Assembly: GCA_021740785.1 (NCBI GenBank)
Contig: JAIOZI010000003.1
Span: forward strand, 1 to 64,000
DNA: 64,000 nt
Source of the DNA: Melioribacteraceae bacterium
GTDB lineage: Bacteria; Bacteroidota; Ignavibacteria; Ignavibacteriales; Melioribacteraceae
Reading direction: 5' to 3'
Shown here: piece after piece, positions 56,745 to 64,000 of the stretch
Position numbering within the stretch: the first letter of the stretch is position 1
Layout: each line of letters starts with the position of its first letter
Notes under the pieces: generated by a model
Seen by the model: the letters and a program-made list of their open reading frames with translations, nothing else
Databases searched by the model: none
Told to the model about the DNA's origin: nothing
Program-made: the position numbers and the translations under genes

Positions 56745-56960
56745 CCCAGATTTTCCATTGGAAAATCTGCCCTTCGTGCCGACAATTTGTAAGTTGAGAA
56801 ATGTCAAATACTTAGCCATATAGAAATTTTGGAATTCGTTATTTGAGTAAAATATTTTTCTTACAAATTGTCGGGGTTAATCCCGCAACATAAAATGTTT
56901 CAATAAAACATTTTATGAGCGGCCAACGGCAAAAAATTTATTTCCAATGAATTTTTTGGG
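56745..56960 (+). repeat. 216-bp dispersed palindromic element, copy C
   Basis: Exactly 216 bp from CCC to GGG and nearly the same as copy B. The hairpin CATAAAATGTTT/AAACATTTTATG has a 12-bp stem. The inverted pair CCGACAATTTGTAAG/CTTACAAATTGTCGG flanks about 80 bp. TTAA occurs at the left edge and one base past the right edge. It sits between the two operator-like sites, so it has probably pushed apart a compact divergent control region. Confidence 0.87.
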
Positions 56961-57022
56961 TTTAATTTTTCTTTTAAGAGACAAGAAATCATTTGATTAT
57001 ATTGAATAATAACAATATTTTT

Positions 57023-57040
57023 TGACTGACCATTTATTCA
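57023..57040. promoter_or_regulatory. Operator-like palindrome, site 2 (likely TetR target)
   Basis: TGACTGACCATTTATTCA matches the reverse complement of site 1 (TGACTGAACGTTTAGTCA) at 15 of 18 bases, although its own two-fold symmetry is weaker. It ends 13 bases before the TetR start, a position suited to autoregulation. Confidence 0.55.
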
Positions 57041-57053
57041 ATAATTAATTCTT

Positions 57054-57653
57054 ATGCCAAGATCATCGGAACAAAATAAACAGATAAGAGAAAAAACCAA
57101 GAAACGCATTCTGGAAACTGCTAGAACCCTCTTTGCTAAAAATGGTTTTCACGGAACTTCAATAAGTGAAATTGCAAAAGAAGCCGGTATTTCAAAAGGA
57201 CTCACTTACAATTATTTCAAAAGTAAAACCGAAATCGTTGAAGTAATATTCGATGAATTTTTATTAGACGCCCATAATTTTTTTGAAGTAATCAATAACT
57301 ATTCTGACCCGTACGAAAAATTGACGGCACTGATTGAATCATCATTTGATTATATTGAATACGCTGAAGATCAATGGAAACTTAATTTTAGTCTTATTCT
57401 CCAACCCCAGGTTATGAAACTTGCCCGCAGCCAAATGATAAAATTTTATGATGAAATGCTGAACGAAATAGAAAAAGTTTTTAAGGGAGTCGGAATAAAG
57501 AATGCAGCTTCGGAAGCGCGGGTGTTCGGCGCCGCTCTAGATGGAATCGGAATGTACTATATGATGAATAAGGAAAACTACCCTCTTAAAAAAATCAAAA
57601 AACACCTCCTGAAGAAATACAGCAAGGAAGAATTGCAGAAAACTTTTCGTTAA
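57054..57653 (+). CDS. TetR/AcrR family transcriptional regulator
   Basis: A 199-residue regulator. The N-terminal helix-turn-helix reads TSISEIAKEAGISKGLTYNYFKS (about residues 32-55), and the ligand-binding domain includes FDYIEYAEDQWKLNFSLILQP. It is divergent from the six-gene transport operon, with operator-like sites before each start, which makes it the likely local repressor. The inducer may be the substrate of the transport system, perhaps a lipid-like molecule. Repeat copy C lies between the two promoters. Confidence 0.92.
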   Translation: MPRSSEQNKQIREKTKKRILETARTLFAKNGFHGTSISEIAKEAGISKGLTYNYFKSKTEIVEVIFDEFLLDAHNFFEVINNYSDPYEKLTALIESSFDYIEYAEDQWKLNFSLILQPQVMKLARSQMIKFYDEMLNEIEKVFKGVGIKNAASEARVFGAALDGIGMYYMMNKENYPLKKIKKHLLKKYSKEELQKTFR

Positions 57654-57683
57654 AAATGAATTCTCTACGTTGTAACCTCTCAA

Positions 57684-58871
57684 TTATTTGAAGAGTGAAT
57701 TGACATCCATGTTGATAAAATCATACCAAGGTAAAACTTCATCACTTATAAGAATATTTCTATACACTTTATAATTTTGATTGAACTTCCTAATACCTTT
57801 GTGGAACTTAGTATGTGATATTTTCACTTCGATTGTAATTACCTTTTTACCTTTTTTTATAACATAATCAACTTCATCATTAACGTGCCGCCAATAATAT
57901 AGTTGAAAATCATTAATCCTAGCCTCATTTAAAAGGTGTGCGCCGATAATTTGCTCTACTTTTCTACCCCAATTTGATAAATCATTTTGCGATTCTAAAA
58001 AATTAAGATCCGAGTAAACCGATGAAAGCGCCGAATTGAAGACCACCCATTTCGGGATGCTTGATTTTGTAGAAGCCGCCGAACCCGAATATTTTTGCAG
58101 ACCGGAAAGCATCCACGTTTTGTCAAGTAATTCTTGATAGTGTCTTAATGTGGTAGTATTCCCGGCATCGTGAAGCTGTCCTAATATTTTATTATATGAT
58201 AATATTTCACCGGAATATATACAGCCAAGTTCAAACAAATTTTTTAATAGGGCTGGTTTTTGAATAGTTGTTAATTGTAAAATATCCCTTGAAACGGTTG
58301 TTTCAACAATTGAGTCGAGAATATAATTTTTCCATCTCTTTTCAGATTTTATTAATTCCGCTGCACCCGGGTATGCTCCAAAATAAACATACTCCTCCGG
58401 TGAAAAGCCGAATGCTTCCTTCATTTCACGAAATGACCAATGAGGAAGTTTAATCACCTCGAATCTTCCGGTTAGTGATTCGGTCAATCCTTTTTGAATT
58501 GATAATGAGGAAGAACCAAGAAGCAGTAACTTTATATTAATCCCATTTCTTGTATCCTTATCCCAATTCTTTTTAACAACTTCGCTCCAATTTTCCAGCT
58601 TTTGAATTTCATCAATTATTAAAAGAGCCGTTTTCGATTTTGAATTATTCAGCTTCCACCGCAGTGCGTCCCATTGTTGATCAATCCAGAATGTATTACC
58701 CGGTGTAACTCCGTCTGTTGATGTAAAAGAAAACATCCCTTTCATCTTTTGAATTAATTGATTTACTAGTGTTGTTTTTCCAACTTGTCTTGGACCTAAA
58801 ATAATTTGAATGAATTTACGCGATTCTGCCAATCGCTTTTTGAGGATGGATATTTGCTTTCTTTCATACAT
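57684..58871 (-). CDS. AAA-type ATPase with DUF4143 domain
   Basis: A 395-residue protein. The N-terminal P-loop GPRQVGKTT (26-34) and Walker B LLIIDEIQ (D87, E88) define the AAA_14 domain. The C-terminal DUF4143 region (about 200-350) contains a nuclease-like YYWRHVNDEVDYVIKKGKKVITIEVKI, with the ExK-type core of PD-(D/E)xK folds. Its function is not established; such genes spread widely and behave like accessory elements. The ATG follows GGAGTG, in which the TGAGTAA repeat array lies. It stands alone, convergent with the TetR gene. Confidence 0.9.
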   Translation of the reverse strand: MYERKQISILKKRLAESRKFIQIILGPRQVGKTTLVNQLIQKMKGMFSFTSTDGVTPGNTFWIDQQWDALRWKLNNSKSKTALLIIDEIQKLENWSEVVKKNWDKDTRNGINIKLLLLGSSSLSIQKGLTESLTGRFEVIKLPHWSFREMKEAFGFSPEEYVYFGAYPGAAELIKSEKRWKNYILDSIVETTVSRDILQLTTIQKPALLKNLFELGCIYSGEILSYNKILGQLHDAGNTTTLRHYQELLDKTWMLSGLQKYSGSAASTKSSIPKWVVFNSALSSVYSDLNFLESQNDLSNWGRKVEQIIGAHLLNEARINDFQLYYWRHVNDEVDYVIKKGKKVITIEVKISHTKFHKGIRKFNQNYKVYRNILISDEVLPWYDFINMDVNSLFK

Positions 58872-58872
58872 T

Positions 58873-58924
58873 TTTACTCACTCCATTGAGTAATTTTACT
58901 CAATATACTGAGCAAATTTACTCA
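58873..58924. promoter_or_regulatory. Array of TTACTCA/TGAGTAA palindromes upstream of the DUF4143 ATPase
   Basis: Within 52 bases there are TTTACTCA (58873-58880), the palindrome TTGAGTAATTTTACTCAA (58886-58903; 8-bp arms) and TGAGCAAATTTACTCA (58909-58924; one mismatch). The array begins 1 base before the ATG and covers the ribosome site, so a protein bound here would block transcription or translation. Confidence 0.6.
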
Positions 58925-58953
58925 ATTCATCTTGAATAAACAAACATCCCTCT

Positions 58954-60378
58954 TTAAGTTTTTTTGATATTCCGTGTTCCGCTAATAGGGGGAGTGTGTT
59001 TGTGCGTTATTAAACTAATAATAAATGTTAAAATAAATGAAACAACAAACCCGGGAATTAATTCGTAGATGAAATCTTTGAGGATGTTTACCTGGTTCCA
59101 AATAATGACAGTCAACATCCCGGAGATAAATCCCGCTGCAACACCGTATTTTGTAGTACGTTTCCAAAATAATGAAAGCAAGAGAGTCGGACCAAACGCC
59201 GCGCCCAAACCTCCCCACGCAAATAGTACAAGCCAGAAAACCAAGTCCGATGCTGCAAATCCAAATGAAAATGCAAGCAGAACTATTAGTAATATAATTA
59301 TGCGACTGTAAAACACCGCCTTCTTATTAGATAACTTTTTCTCCGGCTTAATCGATTTTTCGTAAATATCACGAATAACCGCTGAAGCACAAACGAGCAG
59401 CATTGAATCTGCAGTTGACATTATTGCCGCAAGAATTGAAGCAATTACAATTCCAAATAAAATAGGATGAAGATGTAACTGCGCCAAATATGGAAAAAGT
59501 TTTTCGGGATCACCATCAGGGAGCAGATCACTGCTTATGAAATAGGCTCTGCCGATAAGTCCGATGAATATTGCAGAAATCGCCATTACTACATTCCAAA
59601 ACGTACCGATGTATGCACTGAATTTTAGTTGATCAGGATCTTTTATTGACATATATCTTACAAGGATATGCGGATTACCGGGCGAGCCCAGACCAATACC
59701 GAGAAATCCTATCAATCCCCCGACTGAAATTGCAAACGGGTCGAACAGAAATGAATTATTCTGAACAATTAAATTATACATTTCACCAAAACCGCCGATG
59801 TCAATAATTGCAACAACGGGCAAGATAACTAAAGCAAACAGCATGAACACTGATTGTATAACATCTGTAATCGAAACGGCAAGAAATCCTCCCAGAAAAG
59901 TATAAAGCAAAACAATAATTGCAGTAATTACAACTCCGGAAAATTCGGAAACATCAAAACTTGCGCTGAATGCTTTACCTCCACCGACAAATTGTGCGCT
60001 GATGTATGCAGTCATAAAAATTATAATAATGAACGCTGAGATTAATCTTAGAAGATTTGATTTGTCATTATATCTTGATGCAAAATAATCGGAGATGGTT
60101 AGATCATCATTATCCTGGGTTTGTTTTCTTAGAATCGGCGCAGCATAAATAAACATTAGAAATTCGACAAGAGTGTAACCAGCAACAGCCCAAATGGCTG
60201 ACAATCCCCGTACATAAGCTAATCCCGTTACTCCGATCAATAACCAACTGCTTCTGCCTGATGCAACGGCGCTGAGAGCTACAACAAATTTATTCATCTC
60301 TCTGCCGCCGAGGAAAAACTCACTCAATCCTTTTGATGAAAACTTTGCGGAAAGCAATCCTACCGATAATATCAACAA
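58954..60378 (-). CDS. Sodium/solute symporter (SSS family, PutP-like)
   Basis: At least 474 residues with about twelve membrane helices. The SSS signatures FFLGGREMN (near 20), ASGRSSWLLIG and GIGLGSPGNPHILVRYM match the proline/sodium symporter branch, and the alanine/glycine-rich helix GIVIASILAAIMSTADSMLL carries the sodium-site Ser/Thr. The 5' end is uncertain: the first helix clearly extends upstream to about 60447 in frame, but no ATG, GTG or usual TTG precedes it. The TTG at 60378 would cut that helix. A CTG at 60447 or a base error is possible. Confidence 0.88.
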   Translation of the reverse strand: MLILSVGLLSAKFSSKGLSEFFLGGREMNKFVVALSAVASGRSSWLLIGVTGLAYVRGLSAIWAVAGYTLVEFLMFIYAAPILRKQTQDNDDLTISDYFASRYNDKSNLLRLISAFIIIIFMTAYISAQFVGGGKAFSASFDVSEFSGVVITAIIVLLYTFLGGFLAVSITDVIQSVFMLFALVILPVVAIIDIGGFGEMYNLIVQNNSFLFDPFAISVGGLIGFLGIGLGSPGNPHILVRYMSIKDPDQLKFSAYIGTFWNVVMAISAIFIGLIGRAYFISSDLLPDGDPEKLFPYLAQLHLHPILFGIVIASILAAIMSTADSMLLVCASAVIRDIYEKSIKPEKKLSNKKAVFYSRIIILLIVLLAFSFGFAASDLVFWLVLFAWGGLGAAFGPTLLLSLFWKRTTKYGVAAGFISGMLTVIIWNQVNILKDFIYELIPGFVVSFILTFIISLITHKHTPPISGTRNIKKT

Positions 60379-60455
60379 AATATAAGAGACAAATGATATT
60401 ACAGTGTAGATGTTTGTTGTTATTTCAAGATTAGCTGCTTGTTCCAGAACTCCAC

Positions 60456-61064
60456 CTATTTCTTGAGCAGTTCTTTTATTTCCTTTAACTCAGACAAGAT
60501 TGCGTTAAAAATATTTTTGTCTGAGACCGGTTCATCCGTTGAATCATCAACCGAAATTGGAGAAGCAGTTTTTGCATTCCTAAACATTAACTGCAGAAAT
60601 TTTAATCTCTCATTCCAGTCTATCAATCCTGCGAGATTGCCTTCGTAACCAGTAGGTGAACTTGACTGCCCGGCTGTTTGAATTCTGATCGACCCTAACC
60701 CGAGAATTCTATCAAACGGTGAACGGTGAAGCATGAAATCCGTAACTCCTCTAAACGGTATGTTCTGTTGAAGCCTGGAAATAATTCCTTTGTGAATTAT
60801 AACCCTCTCATCAGTAATCTCATATTTTAGATTTTTGAAGTAGATTAAAATCAGAGGCACGGAGATCGCCCATAACAGAATACATATTCCCAAGATTATT
60901 GGCCATACAATTATTGCAACCTGGGAACCACTTATTTTTGGATCAAGAGGTATTAGTGACTGCAGCAGCACGCCGGAAACAACAACAAAAAATGATATAA
61001 CTGCGAGAAGCATGTACTGCTTTGTAATTAACTTCCTATCCGGTTTAAATTCTACATCTTCCAT
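60456..61064 (-). CDS. Membrane protein with bacterial PH domain (YdbS-like)
   Basis: A 202-residue protein. Two hydrophobic helices (about 20-45 and 55-80) are followed by a bPH2 domain with YEITDERVIIHKGIISRLQQNIPFRGVTDFMLHRSPFDRILGLGSIRI, the classic YdbS pattern. The C-terminal ~60 residues are charged and helical. Function is unknown; PH-domain relatives bind lipids or proteins at the membrane. The ATG at 61064 has GGAG 7 bases upstream. The TAG stop sits against the symporter gene, suggesting one transcript. Confidence 0.87.
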   Translation of the reverse strand: MEDVEFKPDRKLITKQYMLLAVISFFVVVSGVLLQSLIPLDPKISGSQVAIIVWPIILGICILLWAISVPLILIYFKNLKYEITDERVIIHKGIISRLQQNIPFRGVTDFMLHRSPFDRILGLGSIRIQTAGQSSSPTGYEGNLAGLIDWNERLKFLQLMFRNAKTASPISVDDSTDEPVSDKNIFNAILSELKEIKELLKK

Positions 61065-61087
61065 TTTTTTCTCCAACTAAATTTATT

Positions 61088-61525
61088 TTATTTTTGAAAC
61101 TCCTTTTCAAATCCTTTTTGTGTCGGTCTGTAAATGAAAGCCATGACAGTAATTACAGCAAAAATTCCAAGATAAATATAATCATTGGTAGCTAATAAAG
61201 AATATGCATTCCATGTATTCACAAATAATAATACTATAACTTTTGCAAGCGAAAATCTACAATAAATGAAAATGTTATTTTTTGCTTCGAATTGATTTGT
61301 GCGAATTCTATTTCTGATAATATTAAACACAAGAATTACGAGAGTGTTCAAAATGATGGTGATAACACGAATGTTTTGTTCATCGATATTTTTAAAATTC
61401 AGATAATTATTTGAAGAGACGAATTGTGCAGATATGCCTAAGAAGAGATGGAGAGCAAGAAAAAAAAGGGAGAGATTCTCATATTGAGCGGGTATTTTAA
61501 TTTCACTATTCGAATTTTCTCTCAT
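61088..61525 (-). CDS. Four-helix membrane protein of unknown function
   Basis: A 145-residue protein with four hydrophobic stretches (about 18-37, 53-72, 90-108, 115-133) and a basic C-terminus. No recognised family. It is 12 bases from the small secreted-protein gene before it and 23 bases from the PH-domain gene after it, so it probably belongs to the same leftward transcript. Confidence 0.68.
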   Translation of the reverse strand: MRENSNSEIKIPAQYENLSLFFLALHLFLGISAQFVSSNNYLNFKNIDEQNIRVITIILNTLVILVFNIIRNRIRTNQFEAKNNIFIYCRFSLAKVIVLLFVNTWNAYSLLATNDYIYLGIFAVITVMAFIYRPTQKGFEKEFQK

Positions 61526-61537
61526 TGCAATTGTTGG

Positions 61538-61972
61538 TTAGTCAATATCAGCAAGCAAATAATTATTTTCCAATTTAATGATTTTGAATGTGTTTTTTAA
61601 TTCTTGTCCGCCGCTAAGAAAATGAACGGTTATGTAATGCCATTCAGTACCATCCTTTATTTCATGGTTATAATCGGAAAATGAATATTCATCAGATATT
61701 TCAATCAGCGCGTAAATTTTTTTACACATTCTTTTTACTTGGTTTTCTTCGCTCTTATCCCTGAAGTTATATTTATCACGAAGGTTTCGCTTATTGTCCT
61801 TCCCGGTATAAACAATAAATTCCCTTGCACTTTGAAAATTTTCCGCACGGCATTTATCAAAAATATTTTCAACCAATTTTTTTACGGATATTTCATCATT
61901 TTGCGCATGAGAGCTAACGGACAATAAAAGATAAAGCAAGCTAAAAAGATATATACTCTTCCCTCTTTTCAT
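61538..61972 (-). CDS. Small secreted protein of unknown function
   Basis: A 144-residue protein. A signal peptide (1-23, ending SSHAQ) precedes a soluble part with VENIFDKCRAENFQSAREFIVYTGKD and a closing NTFKIIKLENNYLLADID strand pair, resembling NTF2-like or DUF4878-type folds without a safe match. The ATG at 61972 has a perfect AAAGGAG site 5 bases upstream; an earlier in-frame start is ten codons away. It heads the small leftward group with the membrane and PH-domain genes. Confidence 0.7.
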   Translation of the reverse strand: MKRGKSIYLFSLLYLLLSVSSHAQNDEISVKKLVENIFDKCRAENFQSAREFIVYTGKDNKRNLRDKYNFRDKSEENQVKRMCKKIYALIEISDEYSFSDYNHEIKDGTEWHYITVHFLSGGQELKNTFKIIKLENNYLLADID

Positions 61973-62068
61973 ATCGACTCCTTTCTTGCTTTGAATTGTC
62001 ATGCTTCAATCAACTTACAAAAAAATACTAGTTAGAGTCAATACCAGGAAAAATATACTTCTTCCGAA

Positions 62069-62842
62069 TTAATATTGATAGTGTTTTATCTGTTCACCTT
62101 TTTTACCAATTTCCGTCATTGCTTCAATACCAATTTTAAGATGGAGGTCAACAAATTTTCTATTTACCATTTTATCCGACTCTTCAGTCTTTACGCCTTC
62201 TGGAATCATAGGTAAATCGGAAACCAGCAGCAGCGCCCCTCTCGCAATTTGATTTACATACCCGGCTATAAAAATTGTAGCTGTTTCCATATCAATTCCG
62301 ATGCTGCCCATCTTACGCAAATATGCTTTGAATTGTTTATCCCATTCCCAAAGCCTGCGATTGGTTGTATACACAACACCTGTCCGGTATTCATGATGGT
62401 GAGCAATTATTTTATCTGAAACAAATTTATGCAATTTGAATGATGGAAGCGCAGGCACTTGTTCGGGCATGTAATCATTACTTGTTCCTTCTCCCCGGAT
62501 GGCTGCAATCGGCAAAATGAAATGTCCAATTTCAGTAGATCTTTTCAACCCGCCGCATTTACCTAAAAACAATACGCCTTTAGGATTACGCGCAACGAGC
62601 AAGTCCATAATAGTAGCGGCGTTTGATGAACCGATTCCAAAATTAATTATCGAAAGTCCTTTTGTATTGGTTGCGGTCTGCATTGGTTTTCCATGACCTT
62701 TTATATCGCAATCGAAAATTTTTGCAAATTTAGTTACATAATTATGAAAGTTTGTCAGAATAATATAATCGCCGAAATCATCAATTTTTGTCCCGGTATA
62801 ACGTGGGAGCCAATTTTTTGCAAGTTCTAATTTTGTTTTCAT
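62069..62842 (-). CDS. amn: AMP nucleosidase (Bacteroidota-type)
   Basis: A 257-residue enzyme of the purine nucleoside phosphorylase superfamily. The conserved stretch FGIGSSNAATIMDLL, the LGKCGGLKRSTEIGHF segment and the late GSIGIDMETATIFIAGY (base and sugar binding, with the MET motif) are seen. It splits AMP into adenine and ribose 5-phosphate. The length fits the short form that lacks the extra N-terminal domain of the E. coli enzyme. One base separates it from the PAP2 gene, transcribed first, so they are co-transcribed. Confidence 0.92.
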   Translation of the reverse strand: MKTKLELAKNWLPRYTGTKIDDFGDYIILTNFHNYVTKFAKIFDCDIKGHGKPMQTATNTKGLSIINFGIGSSNAATIMDLLVARNPKGVLFLGKCGGLKRSTEIGHFILPIAAIRGEGTSNDYMPEQVPALPSFKLHKFVSDKIIAHHHEYRTGVVYTTNRRLWEWDKQFKAYLRKMGSIGIDMETATIFIAGYVNQIARGALLLVSDLPMIPEGVKTEESDKMVNRKFVDLHLKIGIEAMTEIGKKGEQIKHYQY

Positions 62843-62843
62843 A

Positions 62844-63422
62844 TCAGTTTAATTCTTCCTTATTTTTTACAAATTTTTTTTCTATATACTTATCCAGCCG
62901 AACTGCGCCAAGTGCAAATAAATAACCAATACCGTAACCAATAAGAGCGCCAATGATAATATCAGAGGGATAATGAACACCGACATAAGGTCTAGACAAT
63001 GCAACTAAAAATGCAGTAATGAATAAAGCTTTTTTATAGTTTGGATACAGCATAGAAAAAAATGCAGCTACAGCAAAATTATTAACTGCATGAGATGAGG
63101 GAAATGAATATGAGCCTGTACAAACCACTAAAATATTTACGTCATCAAGAACATTACATGGTCTTGCCCTTTCGAAAAAAGATTTTAGAAAAGTACTATT
63201 CAACTGATCTGAAAATGTGATCAACAGGAGCGCTCCGAATGCGGCAATACGACCAATTCTTCCTCCTTTAATCACCAGCATCAGCCAGAATATTATATAG
63301 ACCAGGTACCAATGTTTAACATCAGTTAAATAAACAAAAAACTTATCCAGTGCAGTAAATGACAGGGTGTGATTTATAAAATAAAAAATAGAAACATCAA
63401 TATTATAAAGTATATCAACCAT
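62844..63422 (-). CDS. PAP2 family phosphatase (membrane)
   Basis: A 192-residue integral membrane phosphatase. All three active-site motifs are complete: K80-x6-R87-P88 (KSFFERARP), P-S-S-H (108-111, with nucleophile-activating H111) and S143-R144-x5-H150-x3-D154 (SRPYVGVHYPSD). It hydrolyses lipid phosphates such as phosphatidate or undecaprenyl diphosphate at the outer face of the inner membrane. The gene begins the pair with the AMP nucleosidase gene. Confidence 0.93.
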   Translation of the reverse strand: MVDILYNIDVSIFYFINHTLSFTALDKFFVYLTDVKHWYLVYIIFWLMLVIKGGRIGRIAAFGALLLITFSDQLNSTFLKSFFERARPCNVLDDVNILVVCTGSYSFPSSHAVNNFAVAAFFSMLYPNYKKALFITAFLVALSRPYVGVHYPSDIIIGALIGYGIGYLFALGAVRLDKYIEKKFVKNKEELN

Positions 63423-63500
63423 GATAAAAGTAAAAATGTGATTGGATGCGGTAAGTTAATAAATAGAATTTATTGCGCCAAAGTAAATAATAGATTATAA

Positions 63501-63530
63501 TTGATAATAAAATTAATTGACATATATTTG
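63501..63530 (+). promoter_or_regulatory. Bacteroidota-type promoter candidate
   Basis: TTG (63501-63503) and TATATTTG (63523-63530, pattern TAnnTTTG) are separated by 19 bases, as in the Bacteroidota -33/-7 consensus. The expected start of transcription lies near 63537, before the partial membrane gene. No second support is available. Confidence 0.4.
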
Positions 63531-63585
63531 TATATTAATGACATAAAATCAGAAATCATCTTAAATAAATATGTGATTTATACAA

Positions 63586-64000
63586 TTGGCAGGAAGCACT
63601 AGTAAAGTATTTATCAGCGAAGAGAAGAAAAAAGAATTAGTTAAAGAAGAAATCACCGATCAACTAATTGTACCTCTTCGGTTATTAGCCGTATTCACTG
63701 CAGTTGCGGGAATATTTGCGTTAATATTCGAAGTACGCCACTTTGCTGATTTTTCAATTCAAATCTATTACAGCAGACTTCTTTCAACGGGCATTTCGTT
63801 TTTAGTTTTAGTTCTTTCTTATACAAATACCGGGAAAAAACATCCTGTTATTCTTGTCCATCTACTTCTTCTATTTATAACTTACTCTACTGCAACTATT
63901 ATATATCTGCTTCCTAAAACGCTGGTTGTAAACTCTAATATACTAGCGTTGGTGATTTTTACGTCCGCAATATTTTTAAGCTGGGAAGTTAAGAACCAAA
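63586..64000 (+). CDS. N-terminal part of a membrane protein, cut by the window end
   Basis: From TTG at 63586 the frame stays open to the last base, giving about 138 residues. A soluble charged start (SKVFISEEKKKELVKEEITD) is followed by hydrophobic helices near residues 30-50, 60-75, 85-105 and 115-132. This recalls the membrane sensor part of regulators such as cyclases, but no catalytic domain is in view. The only start codon in frame after the upstream stop is this TTG, and no clear ribosome site precedes it. Confidence 0.6.
   Translation, partial: MAGSTSKVFISEEKKKELVKEEITDQLIVPLRLLAVFTAVAGIFALIFEVRHFADFSIQIYYSRLLSTGISFLVLVLSYTNTGKKHPVILVHLLLLFITYSTATIIYLLPKTLVVNSNILALVIFTSAIFLSWEVKNQ

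Overview
The window is AT-rich bacterial chromosome. Three signs point to the Ignavibacteria, or a close relative in the Bacteroidota/Chlorobi branch. Two secreted proteins end in the type IX secretion (T9SS) sorting domain, in its NYPNPFNP form. There are several large exported propeller and peptidase proteins. At least one possible promoter matches the Bacteroidota TTG/TAnnTTTG pattern. This is an inference from protein style; no rRNA or tRNA gene was seen. TGA serves as a normal stop codon here.

Layout. 1-378: edge of a gene running out of the window, then palindromic repeats. 379-13.9 kb: T9SS propeller protein, XdhC-like protein, cyclic-nucleotide-binding protein overlapping an AI-2E-type transporter, a sortilin/BNR propeller protein, a B12-binding radical SAM enzyme and a large gingipain-like C25 peptidase. 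14.1-24.6 kb: methylmalonyl-CoA module (mutA and mutB overlapping by one base, then a GNAT enzyme and MeaB), followed by a LolA-like protein and a second BNR propeller. 24.7-31.9 kb: M61 peptidase, 1.4 kb of non-coding repeats, a GH2 enzyme and an FKBP lipoprotein. 32-34.4 kb: polyferredoxin plus Tat-exported DUF362 protein. 34.5-40 kb: membrane protein, TPR histidine kinase, DUF1028 protein and three hotdog thioesterase genes, one broken by an in-frame TGA. 40.1-50.7 kb: glycosyltransferases, DUF2723 membrane protein, LOG-family and YjbQ proteins, Mut7-C protein, TPP enzyme, YbdG-like channel and EamA transporter. 50.7-57.7 kb: a six-gene transport operon facing a TetR gene. 57.7-64 kb: DUF4143 ATPase, sodium/solute symporter, PH-domain protein, two small unknowns, AMP nucleosidase, PAP2 phosphatase and the start of a membrane protein cut by the window end.

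The best candidates for something undescribed are two. (1) A six-gene operon joins a LolA-like periplasmic protein, two FtsX-type permeases, a LolD-like ATPase, an NAD(P)-binding protein and an outer-membrane barrel. A divergent TetR gene and two matching 18-bp operator-like sites sit at its promoter region. It looks like a regulated envelope lipid or lipophile trafficking system, by analogy with Lol and DUF1302/DUF1329 systems. (2) A dispersed repeat occurs three times, each copy exactly 216 bp from CCC to GGG, with hairpin ends and inner inverted repeats. It looks like a small non-autonomous mobile element. Other palindromic repeats are clustered near 0.3, 27 and 45.4 kb.
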